A DNA stretch of 48,698 bases, from the NCBI RefSeq assembly GCF_934309415.1, contig NZ_CAKRDI010000022.1, positions 1 to 48,698 on the forward strand, read 5' to 3'. Made by a program: the position numbers and the translations under genes. The notes beneath the pieces are model-generated. The model made no database searches and had not been told where the DNA came from. It saw only the letters and a list, made by a program, of their open reading frames with translations. This document shows positions 8,897 to 17,683 of this stretch, piece by piece; within the stretch, counting starts at the first letter, position 1, and each line of letters begins with the position of its first letter. The stretch comes from an uncultured Mediterraneibacter sp. Its GTDB lineage: Bacteria > Bacillota > Clostridia > Lachnospirales > Lachnospiraceae.

Positions 8897-10072
8897 TCAC
8901 TCAAAAAAGGTTATCCATTTAGTATCTGAAACCTTTTCTTCCTTTTGTAGTTCTAATGTATACTTATTTCGTATAGTTTCCGATGTAATTATTTCTTTTA
9001 AGTTCTCGTAAACGCTGTCTACGCTTATCGAAGCAATTGATCCATTTTTTCTGTTTTCTAGCTGTTCGCGCGCCCCTGAAACATCTGTAGTCAAAATAGG
9101 TTTATTAAAAATTTTAGCTTCTGAAACAGTTGTTACATACCCTTCATGTCTAGATGTTTGAACATAAATATCACAATGACAAAAATAGGGGTACGGGTTC
9201 ATTCTTGTACCTAAAAAATGAAAATATTCTTGTACTTCTCTCCTTCTAAGTTCTTCATACAAAGTTTTTTTTTCGCTTCCATCTCCTAGAACAAACCATT
9301 GAAATTTAAAACCTTCCTTTGCTAACCTTTCGCATACTTCAATTGCAATATCATATCCCTTTCGTTCTTCAAGACATCCAACAGTCAATATCTTTAATTG
9401 ACTAACTTTTTGAAATTCTTTCGGATAAAATTCTTTTGATTTATCAAGAATTTTTTCTACAGGTATCATGTTTAAAGCAACCTGCGTTTTTTTTGAATAT
9501 TCTGGTAACTGTTTCTTAAATTCATCTGCCAAATTTTCTGCTACTGCAAAGAAATTATCTACACATTCAAGATATTTCTTCAGATTTACAATATTATATC
9601 CTGTGGTCACAAAATCATTATGTATCCATGTATATTTTATTTTTGCTTCAACTTTTTCAGCCAAATATCGTACTAAAAATGGCGAATGCATATGATAATT
9701 CACTGCAATATCATACTTTTCATTCAACTTTGGTATCTTATTAAAATTAATATTTAATTCTGCAAACTCAGTTTTTCCAATAAAGTGAGTTATAAAAAAT
9801 TTTGTTGCATGAAGATACCTTTTCCTTTCAATACATTCTCTTATTGACACCTTTGTTCCACCAACAGGAATATTTTTTCTAATCTTTTCATTCATTGGGA
9901 TTTTCTTTAACAAAACATTGTCCGGAATTTTATTAATAAATTCTCCCTTATCCGTTATAACATATATCGTTACACTATTCCCTCTTTTTATTAATTCTTC
10001 GGAAAGTGTAATTAATGTATTTTCAACTCCTCCACAAAGCATCCATTGAACAAAGAAAGCTATTCTTTTCAT
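8897..10072 (-). CDS. GT4 family glycosyltransferase
   Basis: 391 residues with the two-domain GT-B layout of GT4. The N-terminal domain opens with IAFFVQWMLCGGVENTLITL. The C-terminal domain has ILTVGCLEERKGYDIAIEV, then YPYFCHCDIYVQTSRHEGY with the GT4 E-x7-E type region, and ILTTDVSGAREQL. Retaining enzymes of this family use nucleotide-activated hexoses. It sits 5 bp after the preceding GT4 gene, with AGAGG before its ATG. It likely adds an internal sugar of the polysaccharide repeat. Confidence 0.87.
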   Translation of the reverse strand: MKRIAFFVQWMLCGGVENTLITLSEELIKRGNSVTIYVITDKGEFINKIPDNVLLKKIPMNEKIRKNIPVGGTKVSIRECIERKRYLHATKFFITHFIGKTEFAELNINFNKIPKLNEKYDIAVNYHMHSPFLVRYLAEKVEAKIKYTWIHNDFVTTGYNIVNLKKYLECVDNFFAVAENLADEFKKQLPEYSKKTQVALNMIPVEKILDKSKEFYPKEFQKVSQLKILTVGCLEERKGYDIAIEVCERLAKEGFKFQWFVLGDGSEKKTLYEELRRREVQEYFHFLGTRMNPYPYFCHCDIYVQTSRHEGYVTTVSEAKIFNKPILTTDVSGAREQLENRKNGSIASISVDSVYENLKEIITSETIRNKYTLELQKEEKVSDTKWITFFE

Positions 10073-10077
10073 ATAAT

Positions 10078-11241
10078 TTAAACCTCTGAGTAAATATTCC
10101 TTATAATTTTATAATTAGTCTCTTCCGTATATTTATCTATATAATCGTTCAATGTAATCCTCACCAAGCCCTTACATCTGTTCACTGCCCCAATTAAGTC
10201 ATAACTTGAATTCACTTCAAACTTGCGACCTGTTATTCCCTCACTAACAATACTCCCCGCATTTCCCAGATCCGAACAAATAACCGGTGTTCCAACACTA
10301 AACGCTTCCACGATGCTCATCGGAAATCCTTCATACCACTGAGTCGGCAATATTAATCCCCTGCTATAAGCAATCAATTTTCTTGTTTCTTCATTCGGTA
10401 CAAACCCTCGCAGCTCCACATTTAGTCCATTCTCTGTAACATACTCTTTGCACCATTCTTCCATTGGACCGGTTCCACAGACGATAAGTTTTGGGGCATT
10501 CTCCCCCATCTGTTTCCATGCTTTCAAAAGAAGATCAATTCCTTTTAATTTATCTAGTCTTCCAGCAAATATAAATTGATCTTTTCTTTTTTCTTCTGGA
10601 ACAAATTCACCAATACTCTCCACAAAATTAGGCTTTACAAAAACTTGTTCTTCTTTAATCTGTTTTAACTCAAGCAATTTCCTTTTATTAAATTCTGTCA
10701 GACAAATATAATTGATTTTCCCATATATTCCTGTCATTCGATGAATCTGAGTACTGATCACGCATGCTAAAGTCTGAATCTTACTTCCACGGTAACAGCT
10801 ATGTTTTACTGCACATTTCAATCCATGTTGGACACAATCTTCACATATATGTCCATCTCTGTAAAAGGTCGCCCCTGGACAAAGTAGACGGAAATTGTGA
10901 ATTGTCTGCACTACAGGTATTTTCATAGCTCTTGCCGCATAATAAACCGAAGGGCTAATTAAATTCAAAGTATTATGTACATGAACTATATCTATCTTTT
11001 TTTCTTTTATAATTTTTTTAATCTCTCGATATGTTCGCAAATTAAAAATCGTAGAAAATGGGAGAAGTGATTTCTGAAACTTCCCCATAGTTTTTAATTC
11101 TGAATTATTTCTTGAATACAGTGTTACATCATGACCATGTTCTTCGAGCATTTCCTTTTCATTTGCAACAACTGTATCTTCTCCACCTGGTATCTGATAA
11201 TAGTTGTGAACTATGAGAATCTTTTGTTTTTTATCTTCCAT
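10078..11241 (-). CDS. GT4 family glycosyltransferase
   Basis: About 387 residues from the ATG at 11241, chosen because GAGGGG lies at good distance and the start falls 2 bp after the tagA stop. An upstream ATG at 11271 would overlap tagA. The N-terminal ILIVHNYYQIPGGEDTVVANE is the glycan-binding loop seen in GT4 exopolysaccharide transferases. The C-terminal domain has FIFAGRLDKLKGIDLLLKAW and LPTQWYEGFPMSIVEAF (donor-binding EGFP...E). CEDCVQHGLKCAV forms a small Cys-rich loop often seen in this subgroup. It probably adds the third sugar after TagA. Confidence 0.87.
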   Translation of the reverse strand: MEDKKQKILIVHNYYQIPGGEDTVVANEKEMLEEHGHDVTLYSRNNSELKTMGKFQKSLLPFSTIFNLRTYREIKKIIKEKKIDIVHVHNTLNLISPSVYYAARAMKIPVVQTIHNFRLLCPGATFYRDGHICEDCVQHGLKCAVKHSCYRGSKIQTLACVISTQIHRMTGIYGKINYICLTEFNKRKLLELKQIKEEQVFVKPNFVESIGEFVPEEKRKDQFIFAGRLDKLKGIDLLLKAWKQMGENAPKLIVCGTGPMEEWCKEYVTENGLNVELRGFVPNEETRKLIAYSRGLILPTQWYEGFPMSIVEAFSVGTPVICSDLGNAGSIVSEGITGRKFEVNSSYDLIGAVNRCKGLVRITLNDYIDKYTEETNYKIIRNIYSEV

Positions 11242-11243
11242 TC

Positions 11244-12035
11244 TTACTTTCCCCTCACAACCGCATTCCAAATAAACTTCGTATTCGTCACCAGATACCT
11301 CTTAAACAACCTCTTTGGATCCTGCATCAACCGATACAGCCACTCCAGATTGCTCTTCTGCATCCATTCCGGTGCGCGTTTGATGTTTTCCGCATAGTAA
11401 TCAAATCCAGCACCAACACCTATCATTAATCCATCAATTTGACCATAATGAGCCGCCATCCATTTTTCCTGTTTTGGAGCTCCAAGTCCAATCCACACAA
11501 AATCTGGTTTTGTTTCATTGATTCTTTCAACAATTGCCTGATTTTCTTCCTCTGTCATTGGTCGAAACGGTGGACTGTACATTCCGGCAATCTGAATTCC
11601 CGGATAATGATCCGTAAGTTTTTGATAAAGCAGTTCCAGTGTTTCCTCTGTACTGCCATAAAAATAATGACGGTATCCTTTCTCTGCTGAGATTTTAAAA
11701 ATCTCTCCCATCAAGCTCGGTCCTGTTGTTCTTTCCATATCTTTGAAACCGCGCTTCTGACCTACAGTAGAAAGAGGACCGCCATCTGGTATCGCCATCA
11801 GTCCTCCGTTCTGAATGGCGCAATAGGATGCATCTTCATAACTAGTTACCGTTGTATGTACATTTGAAACACATATATAATCGCCTTTTATGTCAGAAAG
11901 ATTCTGTGCGAGGTAAGCCAATAGCCACTCCATATTAATTGCTGCAATATTTACACCCAGAATGTTACAAGTAGGAATTAATTCCTTATTGACAATTCTT
12001 TTATATGTAACTTTCCGTGAATTATCTTTTGACAT
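11244..12035 (-). CDS. tagA: WecG/TagA/CpsF family glycosyltransferase (GT26)
   Basis: 263 residues with family motifs CNILGVNIAAINMEWLL, CVSNVHTTV, IPDGGPL, GYRHYFYGSTEETLE and PDFVWIGLGAPKQEKWM. Family members transfer ManNAc, ManNAcA or a hexose to undecaprenyl-diphospho-GlcNAc and so perform the second step of a lipid-linked glycan. As the first transferase gene in the transcription order it probably acts directly after the initiating phosphoglycosyltransferase, which is not in the window. An AAAGG site precedes the ATG. TagA activity in wall teichoic acid synthesis is the main alternative, but the downstream Wzx/Wzy genes favour a polysaccharide. Confidence 0.88.
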   Translation of the reverse strand: MSKDNSRKVTYKRIVNKELIPTCNILGVNIAAINMEWLLAYLAQNLSDIKGDYICVSNVHTTVTSYEDASYCAIQNGGLMAIPDGGPLSTVGQKRGFKDMERTTGPSLMGEIFKISAEKGYRHYFYGSTEETLELLYQKLTDHYPGIQIAGMYSPPFRPMTEEENQAIVERINETKPDFVWIGLGAPKQEKWMAAHYGQIDGLMIGVGAGFDYYAENIKRAPEWMQKSNLEWLYRLMQDPKRLFKRYLVTNTKFIWNAVVRGK

Positions 12036-12122
12036 CTAACTTTTACCTTTCTCTAATGAACATCCTGTATTTTTCTAACGCTTCTTAAACAAATAGCTTT
12101 CTTCCATTTGTTTTTCGTTTTC

Positions 12123-12710
12123 TTACGATACGCTTTCAGAATATTCACTATTGCTCTGCACTCTCACTTTTATCTCCCCATCCACCTTCATCACTTCAAA
12201 CACCAGTGGATGTTCTTTCCCCCATTCCGGGTTCTCCTGCTCTTTCTGATTCCACTCTTTCCATCTCTTGATAAATCCGTTATGAATCAGATTCTCTGCC
12301 GCAAGTCTTGCCTGTACTGCCTCATCATAGTTATCAAACAATCCGACATAATATCGTTTGCCTTTGAATCCGATATCTACTCTGTAGCGATTACAGTTCT
12401 TTAACCGAAATACTCCGCGGAATCCGCTTGCATTGTCTTTTCTGCTCTTTCTTTTTTCCAGAACTTCCACGCAGGTTCCGTCAATCAGATGGCGCCGCAT
12501 CGGAATTTCTTTTCGATTCTTGCGCTGCAGACATCCGCAGCTGTGACTGTTTCCGTGCATCAGTGCTGCTGCCGTCACATCCGTTTCGTTTCCGCAGTCA
12601 CAGACGCAATGCCAGTAGATTGATCCACGGTTATCTCGTTTTTCTAACGGATACTTTGCCGTCAGTTTTCCGAATTTCTGTTCTCGCAAATCTGCCGCTT
12701 TTCTTCCCAT
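12123..12710 (-). CDS. AP2/ERF-like domain protein with Cys-rich N-terminal module
   Basis: 195 residues from the ATG at 12710, preceded by GGAG about 10 nt away; homologues of this type commonly begin MGRKAADL. Residues about 30-65 hold WHCVCDCGNETDV and HSCGCLQR, a probable zinc-binding knuckle. The middle carries an AP2-like DNA-binding domain (GFRGVFRLKNCNRYRVDIGF, then GLFDNYDEAVQA). Such proteins are usually carried by phages or mobile DNA. Here it is the first gene downstream of the putative invertible promoter and 88 bp before tagA, so it could regulate the cluster or bind the inverted sites. Both roles are inference, and a stranded mobile gene is the alternative. Confidence 0.75.
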   Translation of the reverse strand: MGRKAADLREQKFGKLTAKYPLEKRDNRGSIYWHCVCDCGNETDVTAAALMHGNSHSCGCLQRKNRKEIPMRRHLIDGTCVEVLEKRKSRKDNASGFRGVFRLKNCNRYRVDIGFKGKRYYVGLFDNYDEAVQARLAAENLIHNGFIKRWKEWNQKEQENPEWGKEHPLVFEVMKVDGEIKVRVQSNSEYSESVS

Positions 12711-12733
12711 TTTTATTCGTCTCCGTATCAATC

Positions 12734-12760
12734 TTTCGTAGATTACATAACTTTACGAAA
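12734..12760 (+). repeat. Left inverted site of the putative invertible segment
   Basis: A 27-bp dyad built as 11-bp arm, 5-bp centre, 11-bp arm: TTTCGTAGATT, ACATA, ACTTTACGAAA. The arm-spacer-arm layout with an asymmetric centre resembles crossover sites of tyrosine recombinases. It lies 24 bp upstream of the AP2 start. Confidence 0.8.
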
Positions 12761-13043
12761 TGCCTGTTTTCCTTGATAAATCGCCATGGACAATTTCTCT
12801 GACCATTTTTTTGACGGCGAATCATTGCCTGGAAAACCAATAAGATGAACGAATTTCTTTAAAAGTTGTCTCTGATTTTGATACAAATATGTAATTTTTG
12901 AATTGTGTCTGAACTGACAAGATATTTGACGGTAAATAAATTGTTTTCTTGATTATTTAAATTTGTATTTGTGAAATATGAACAAATTAATGCTCTTAGC
13001 TTTATTAGAATTGCACTCAAGAGATGAATTTTGAGTATAATCA

Positions 13044-13072
13044 TTGACATACGATTTTAATAAGTGTAGAAT
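13044..13072 (+). promoter_or_regulatory. Strong sigma-A promoter inside the putative invertible segment
   Basis: A perfect -35 TTGACA at 13044-13049 and a -10 TAGAAT at 13067-13072 are separated by 17 bp, predicting a start near 13080 on the plus strand. No plus-strand gene follows. The transcript would cross the right inverted site and meet the terminator at 13211-13264, so in this orientation the promoter appears to serve nothing. Confidence 0.75.
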
Positions 13073-13121
13073 GATTCAGTAAAAGTTTATAAAATTATTA
13101 GATAATTTAGACTATTTTCTC

Positions 13122-13148
13122 TTTCGTAAAGTTATGTACTCTACGAAA
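13122..13148 (-). repeat. Right inverted site of the putative invertible segment
   Basis: Inverted partner of 12734-12760: arms TTTCGTAAAGT and ACTCTACGAAA around TATGT on the plus strand. Read on the minus strand it differs from the left site at a single base. Confidence 0.8.
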
Positions 13149-13210
13149 TTTTTTATTTTAAGATGCTTCCCAATATCTGATACACTACTCTTCGACTTCC
13201 ATTGCTATAG

Positions 13211-13264
13211 TATATAAAAGGGGCGCAGACAACTCATAAAAATTGTCTGCGCCCCTTTTATATA
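13211..13264. terminator. Strong bidirectional intrinsic terminator
   Basis: Perfect 22-bp inverted arms (13211-13232 and 13243-13264) surround a 10-nt loop. The GC-rich core is GGGGCGCAGACAA, with A/T tracts on both outer sides. It would end the fucose-donor operon coming from the right and also stop the rightward promoter of the invertible segment. Confidence 0.92.
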
Positions 13265-13370
13265 CAGTACGCCAAGCATTTTCATGCATACTCCAGCCCA
13301 TAACCAGACAAAGTAACTGCATAAATGCACATAAACCTAATCTTTTTTACAATATCAATTAGACTTCCCT

Positions 13371-15044
13371 TTACTTCAAATACTCTTCCGCACTCTTACA
13401 AATCTCTCCCTCAACCGTTTCCGCAACTTCCTTATTCTCCGCACTCACAGAAATATAAGTCTTAAGTTTCGGTTCCGTACCGGAAGGTCGTACAACAATA
13501 GAACAATTATCTTCCAAAAGGAATTTCAACACATCAGACTTCGGCAATTCATCCAGTCCCTGTGCATAGTCCAGCAGTTTTACTACTTTCTTTCCGCCAA
13601 ACTCCTGAATATTTTCACGGAATTTCTGCATAATACTCTGCATCTTTGCAAATCCGGCACTGCCATCAAATTCATAGCTGTGCAGGGTATTCAGACAATA
13701 GCCGTAAGTCTTATACAGTTCCTCCAGCTTCTCCAGAAGACTGATTCCGTGAGTTGCATAATAGCTGAACATCTCACAGATCATATAGGCAGCATTCACG
13801 CCATCCTTATCACGAACATAAGAACCGGTCAGATAACCGTAACTTTCTTCAAAGCCAAACACATAGCTGTCAGCCTTTCCCTGCTGTTCCAATCTGCCGA
13901 TTTGTTCACCGATAAATTTAAAACCGGTCAACACGTTGATGGTTTTTAATCCATAATGTGAGGCAATCTGCTCTCCCATGTCCATAGTAACAATGGTTTT
14001 GACCATCACCGGATCGGCAGGCATCTTGTCGTGTTTGATACGCTGGCTGCAGATATAATCCAGCAGTAACATGCCTGTCTGGTTTCCAGTCAGCAGTTCA
14101 TACTCTCCCACCTTGTTCTTGACTGCGATACCTACACGGTCACAGTCCGGATCCGTTGCCAGCAGCAGATCCGCATTACACTTCTTAGCATATTCCACGC
14201 CAAGAGCCATTGCTTCTCTGATTTCCGGGTTCGGGTACGGGCAAGTCGGGAATTTTCCGTCCGGCTGCTCCTGTTCTTTAACGACTGTGATGTTAGTATA
14301 TCCCATTTCTCTGAGAGTACGGGTTACAGGTTTCAGACCGGTACCATTCAGCGGACTGTATACAATCGCAACATCTTTATTGACTTCTTCGCCAAACAGC
14401 ACTGACTGGTTTCTAACTTCATTTACAAAAGCAGTGTAGACTTCATCCGGGATATACTGAATATTGCCATTTGCAAGACCTTCCTCAAAATCACTCTTTT
14501 TTACATCTGCAAATAGATCCAGCTTTTCGATTTCTGCCAGAATCTCAGCGGCAGCTTTTGTCGTGATCTGACATCCGTCTGCACCGTAGACCTTATATCC
14601 GTTGTATTTACTTGGATTGTGGGAGGCAGTAACCATAACACCTGCTGAAGTATGCAGATAACGGGTTGCAAAAGACACAGTCGGTACCGGCATTAGAACC
14701 GGCCAGATATTAACTTTGACACCATTGGCAGCGAATACTCCTGCCGCAACCTTTGCAAATACATCGCTCTTAATACGACTGTCATACCCAATGGCTACAG
14801 ACGGCTCTGCAAAGTTTTTATTCAGGTAGTCTGCCAGTCCCTGAGATGCCTTTGCCACAGTATAGATATTCATACGGTTCGTACCTGCACCGATCACACC
14901 GCGCAACCCACCTGTTCCAAAAGCAAGATCCCGATAAAATGCATCTTCAATTTTCACATCATCCAGCGTTTTCAGTTCTGCTGCAACATCTGCATCTTCT
15001 GTTGCTTTTTCCAGCCAACGCTCATATTCTTTTTTATAATCCAT
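13371..15044 (-). CDS. Phosphohexomutase (phosphoglucomutase/phosphomannomutase family)
   Basis: 557 residues from the ATG at 15044, where family members begin (MDYKKEYERWLEKA). The 76 codons upstream stay open only because they read through a hairpin element. The catalytic serine loop TASHNPSKYNGYKVYG, the metal loop DPDCDRVGIAV, the sugar-binding loop GFEESYGYLTG and the phosphate loop RPSGTEPKLKTY are all present. The enzyme interconverts hexose-6- and hexose-1-phosphates. Between manA and manC functions, mannose-6-phosphate to mannose-1-phosphate is the expected job here, although family members often act on glucose phosphate. It is the last gene of the operon before the terminator. No strong ribosome site is visible at this start. 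Confidence 0.9.
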   Translation of the reverse strand: MDYKKEYERWLEKATEDADVAAELKTLDDVKIEDAFYRDLAFGTGGLRGVIGAGTNRMNIYTVAKASQGLADYLNKNFAEPSVAIGYDSRIKSDVFAKVAAGVFAANGVKVNIWPVLMPVPTVSFATRYLHTSAGVMVTASHNPSKYNGYKVYGADGCQITTKAAAEILAEIEKLDLFADVKKSDFEEGLANGNIQYIPDEVYTAFVNEVRNQSVLFGEEVNKDVAIVYSPLNGTGLKPVTRTLREMGYTNITVVKEQEQPDGKFPTCPYPNPEIREAMALGVEYAKKCNADLLLATDPDCDRVGIAVKNKVGEYELLTGNQTGMLLLDYICSQRIKHDKMPADPVMVKTIVTMDMGEQIASHYGLKTINVLTGFKFIGEQIGRLEQQGKADSYVFGFEESYGYLTGSYVRDKDGVNAAYMICEMFSYYATHGISLLEKLEELYKTYGYCLNTLHSYEFDGSAGFAKMQSIMQKFRENIQEFGGKKVVKLLDYAQGLDELPKSDVLKFLLEDNCSIVVRPSGTEPKLKTYISVSAENKEVAETVEGEICKSAEEYLK

Positions 15045-15120
15045 TTCTATCACGCATAATCCAATCAGCATCAAATGATAATTAGATTGATTCCTTTCTC
15101 TTTCTACTTTTCTAAAATCT

Positions 15121-15268
15121 GTCTTAAAAATGCTTTCTGCAAGACGTATGCCATAATTTGTGAGAGATTTTACCTGTATAAAGGCGACATAACGTGCTAC
15201 GTCAACCGAATAAAGGTAAAATTTCTCGCAAAACGGGACGTACAAATTGCAAGAATGATTTTTAAGAC
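15121..15268. repeat. 148-bp imperfect inverted-repeat element (hairpin family 2)
   Basis: Two arms of about 70 bp pair imperfectly around a centre near 15193. The left arm begins GTCTTAAAAATGCTTTCTGC, and the complement of the right arm begins GTCTTAAAAATCATTCTTGC. Both arms also share TTTTACCT further in. It lies between the manA stop and the phosphohexomutase start. Related termini occur at 17845-17914. Confidence 0.75.
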
Positions 15269-15273
15269 ACACT

Positions 15274-16260
15274 CTACCCTCTCACATCCAGAAACTGTGC
15301 CTGTCCCTGAATAGTCAGCACTTCTGAATCTGCCGGAACGAAGATACAGTCTCCTTTGTAAAATTCCATATCCCCATCTTCATAAATAATTCTGCCGCAT
15401 CCATTGACGCACAACAACACACGGAATGCAACTTCATCCGCACGGTAATGCACCTGCTGCCGTCGCTCTGTATTTACCAGCATCCGATACACTTCAAAAT
15501 ATTTGCAGCGTGTCAGAAGTTCGGAGGCAACTCCCTGGCGGTATTTCAACACACGAAGAGGCTGTCTTGGTTCTGCACTGCTTTTCAGATTTGCCACCTG
15601 CAATGCTTTATCTATATGAAGTTCTCGTTTCTTTCCATCTTTCCCTACACGGTCGTAATCATACAAACGATAGGTCAGATTGGAATTTTCCTGAATCTCT
15701 GCTACCAGTACACCTGCCCCGACCGCGTGGATGGTTCCTGCTTCTATAAAGAACAGATCATCCTTTTTAACCGGAACCTGTTGCAGATAATTCATAATTC
15801 TTCCTTTTTCAATCGCACGCCGCATCTGCGTCTCAGAATAGGACCGTTTTAGTCCATACACCAGCTTTGCATCTTTACTTGCGTCCAGCACATACCACAT
15901 TTCCGTTTTACCAAGCTGTCCATTCTCATGTTCTTTGGCATATTCATCGGTAGGATGCACCTGTACGGACAAATCCTTCTTTGCATCGATTAATTTAATC
16001 AGAATTGGCAGTTCATTTTTCCCTTTGTGCCGCTCTCCCAGATACTCCGGATATTTCCGCAGCACCTCTGCCAGTTCCAGTCCGTCAAATGTACCGCCAA
16101 CTACATAACTCGGACCATCCGGATGGGTAGAACACTCCCAGGTCTCTGCCAGCGGAGTCAGGTCAATCCCTTTTGCAAATTCATCATTGAGTCTGCTTCC
16201 GCCCCAAAGATAATCTTTGCCGGAGGGACGAAGCAAGAGAGGCATCTTTTTATCACTCAT
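15274..16260 (-). CDS. manA: Mannose-6-phosphate isomerase, class I
   Basis: 328 residues, the short class I form found in Firmicutes. LRPSGKDYLWGGSRL opens the protein. QVHPTDEYA, TEMWYVLDA and AGTIHAVGAG carry the zinc ligands (His, Glu, His). It converts fructose-6-phosphate to mannose-6-phosphate, the entry step to GDP-mannose. It follows manC by 28 bp in the same direction. Its stop codon sits directly against the hairpin element at 15121-15268. Confidence 0.93.
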   Translation of the reverse strand: MSDKKMPLLLRPSGKDYLWGGSRLNDEFAKGIDLTPLAETWECSTHPDGPSYVVGGTFDGLELAEVLRKYPEYLGERHKGKNELPILIKLIDAKKDLSVQVHPTDEYAKEHENGQLGKTEMWYVLDASKDAKLVYGLKRSYSETQMRRAIEKGRIMNYLQQVPVKKDDLFFIEAGTIHAVGAGVLVAEIQENSNLTYRLYDYDRVGKDGKKRELHIDKALQVANLKSSAEPRQPLRVLKYRQGVASELLTRCKYFEVYRMLVNTERRQQVHYRADEVAFRVLLCVNGCGRIIYEDGDMEFYKGDCIFVPADSEVLTIQGQAQFLDVRG

Positions 16261-16288
16261 TGAATTTTCCCTTTACTTTTTTACTGTA

Positions 16289-17605
16289 TTAATACTCCAG
16301 TTCATATTTCTGCTTGTCATGAACATTGATATCCTCACCAAGCTGTACCTCGATCATTTTCAGCTCCGTCTCAGCGATCACGGTATGACGGCAGCCCGCA
16401 GACATTGTGATCACATCGCCAATCTTGACACTCTGCTCCATGCCATCCACGATCGTTTTTCCTTTTCCGGAAATCACTGCCCACACTTCATCACGGTTCT
16501 TGTGGCTGTGGTAATTCATTCTGTGTCCCGGATTCAATGTCACTTTGATTGTCACGGATTGGCTGTCAATATCAATGACACGGAAGCTTCCCCAGGATTT
16601 TTCTGCGAACATGACGCGGTGATCCAGTGTGCTTACAAATGGCTTGATATAGGAACTCTGCTCCTTATCTGAAACCAGGATTCCTTCCGGAGATGCAGAA
16701 ACTACAACATCCTTCAGCCCCATACAAAGGATTGGGACATCCAGTTCGTTGACAACATGGACATTTTCACAGGTTTCATTGAACATTGCCTCGCCCACTG
16801 CCTGACTGTCCATCGCCTCGGTCAATGTATTCCACGTACCAAGATCCTTCCATGTGCCTGCGAAGCGCATCACTTCGATTTCCGGTTCATGTTCCACAAC
16901 TGCATAGTCGAAACTGATTTTATTCAGTGTCTCATATTTGTTAAATAAATCTGTATAATCGATAAAATCGATCAGCTCATGGGCACGCTGCAATACATAG
17001 CCAAGCTTAAATGCAAAGACGCCGCCGTTCCACAATGCGCCTTTGGCTATGTAATCTTTTGCAACTTCCTGCGTCGGCTTTTCCTTGAACACGGAGACTT
17101 TGCTGACCTGTTCTTTGCCGGTTGGGATAATGTAACCATATTTTTCACTCGGATAAGTCGGCTCAATCCCCATCAGCACAAGGTTGGCACTGCTGACTTC
17201 TGCTCTCTCTCCCAGCTCTTTCAACGCCTCAAAATAATCATTTTCCACATATGGGTCAACCGGGCATACAACTACAGATTCTTCTTCCTCAACTCCCAGC
17301 ACATCTTTCAGATAAGAAGCGGCAAGCGCGATGGCTGGAAATGTATCGCGGCGGTATGGTTCTACACTGATACCAACATCTTCTCCCAGCTGATTATAAA
17401 TAGCAGATACCTGTGACTTTGAGGTTGCGATCGTCACTGTCGCATCTGTATCAACTGTCTTGATCTGACGGTATACACGCTGCACCATGGATTCCAGCGA
17501 ATCGTCTTCTTTATGAAAAATCTTGATAAATTGCTTGGACCGGATCTCATTGGAAAGCGGCCACAGACGCTGACCGGAACCACCGGATAATAAAACTAAA
17601 TTCAT
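16289..17605 (-). CDS. manC: Mannose-1-phosphate guanylyltransferase with C-terminal cupin
   Basis: 438 residues. The N-terminal nucleotidyltransferase domain has LSGGSGQRLWPLSNEIRSKQF and the FKEKP motif. The C-terminal cupin (MNYHSHKNRDEVW, then VIAETELKMIEVQLG) is the isomerase-like extension of type II enzymes. It forms GDP-mannose from GTP and mannose-1-phosphate. The enzyme may keep some isomerase activity, which would overlap with manA. It lies 314 bp after fcl, with a hairpin and a repeat element between, so it may have its own promoter. Confidence 0.93.
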   Translation of the reverse strand: MNLVLLSGGSGQRLWPLSNEIRSKQFIKIFHKEDDSLESMVQRVYRQIKTVDTDATVTIATSKSQVSAIYNQLGEDVGISVEPYRRDTFPAIALAASYLKDVLGVEEEESVVVCPVDPYVENDYFEALKELGERAEVSSANLVLMGIEPTYPSEKYGYIIPTGKEQVSKVSVFKEKPTQEVAKDYIAKGALWNGGVFAFKLGYVLQRAHELIDFIDYTDLFNKYETLNKISFDYAVVEHEPEIEVMRFAGTWKDLGTWNTLTEAMDSQAVGEAMFNETCENVHVVNELDVPILCMGLKDVVVSASPEGILVSDKEQSSYIKPFVSTLDHRVMFAEKSWGSFRVIDIDSQSVTIKVTLNPGHRMNYHSHKNRDEVWAVISGKGKTIVDGMEQSVKIGDVITMSAGCRHTVIAETELKMIEVQLGEDINVHDKQKYELEY

Positions 17606-17655
17606 AACTATTCTCCTCGTATATCTAACTCACCCAATGTATGTTATAAAAATGA

Positions 17656-17683
17656 GCCGTATCCATACCACTACGGATGCGGC
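17656..17683 (-). terminator. Hairpin with short T-run between fcl and manC
   Basis: A 9-bp stem (17656-17664 with 17675-17683, one G-U pair) surrounds a 10-nt loop and, on the minus strand, is followed by TCATTTTTAT. It could partially end the gmd-fcl transcript ahead of manC. Confidence 0.5.

Larger units (their letters stand above)
12734..13148. other. Putative invertible DNA segment (promoter switch)
   Basis: A 415-bp segment is bounded by two inverted copies of a 27-bp site that match at 26 of 27 positions. Inside is a single strong sigma-A promoter oriented rightward, away from the polysaccharide operon and into the terminator at 13211-13264. Inversion would place its -35 at about 12833-12838 and its -10 at about 12810-12815 on the minus strand. 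Transcription would then start near 12802 and run into the AP2 gene and the cluster. No recombinase gene is in the window, so the enzyme would have to act in trans. Confidence 0.7.
12711..13370. other. Gene-free region containing the putative switch
   Basis: No convincing gene was found across these 660 bp. The region contains a pair of inverted 27-bp sites, one strong plus-strand promoter between them and a strong bidirectional terminator to the right; each is listed separately. A 63-codon frame on the minus strand at 12859-13050 has no ribosome site and looks like chance in AT-rich DNA. Confidence 0.8.

Noticed and set aside
12087..12113. AAACAAAT/ATTTGTTT hairpin between the AP2 gene and tagA as a terminator
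   Set aside because: The stem is short and all A/T with no proper T-run on the minus strand, so the two genes are more likely co-transcribed.
12859..13050. 63-codon minus-strand frame inside the putative invertible segment
   Set aside because: No ribosome site, AT-rich chance composition and no recognisable motif; the inverted sites and promoter explain the region better.
15045..15272. N-terminal 76-residue extension of the phosphohexomutase
   Set aside because: It is translated hairpin-element sequence, the family start MDYKKEYERW follows it, and the element lies between two genes.
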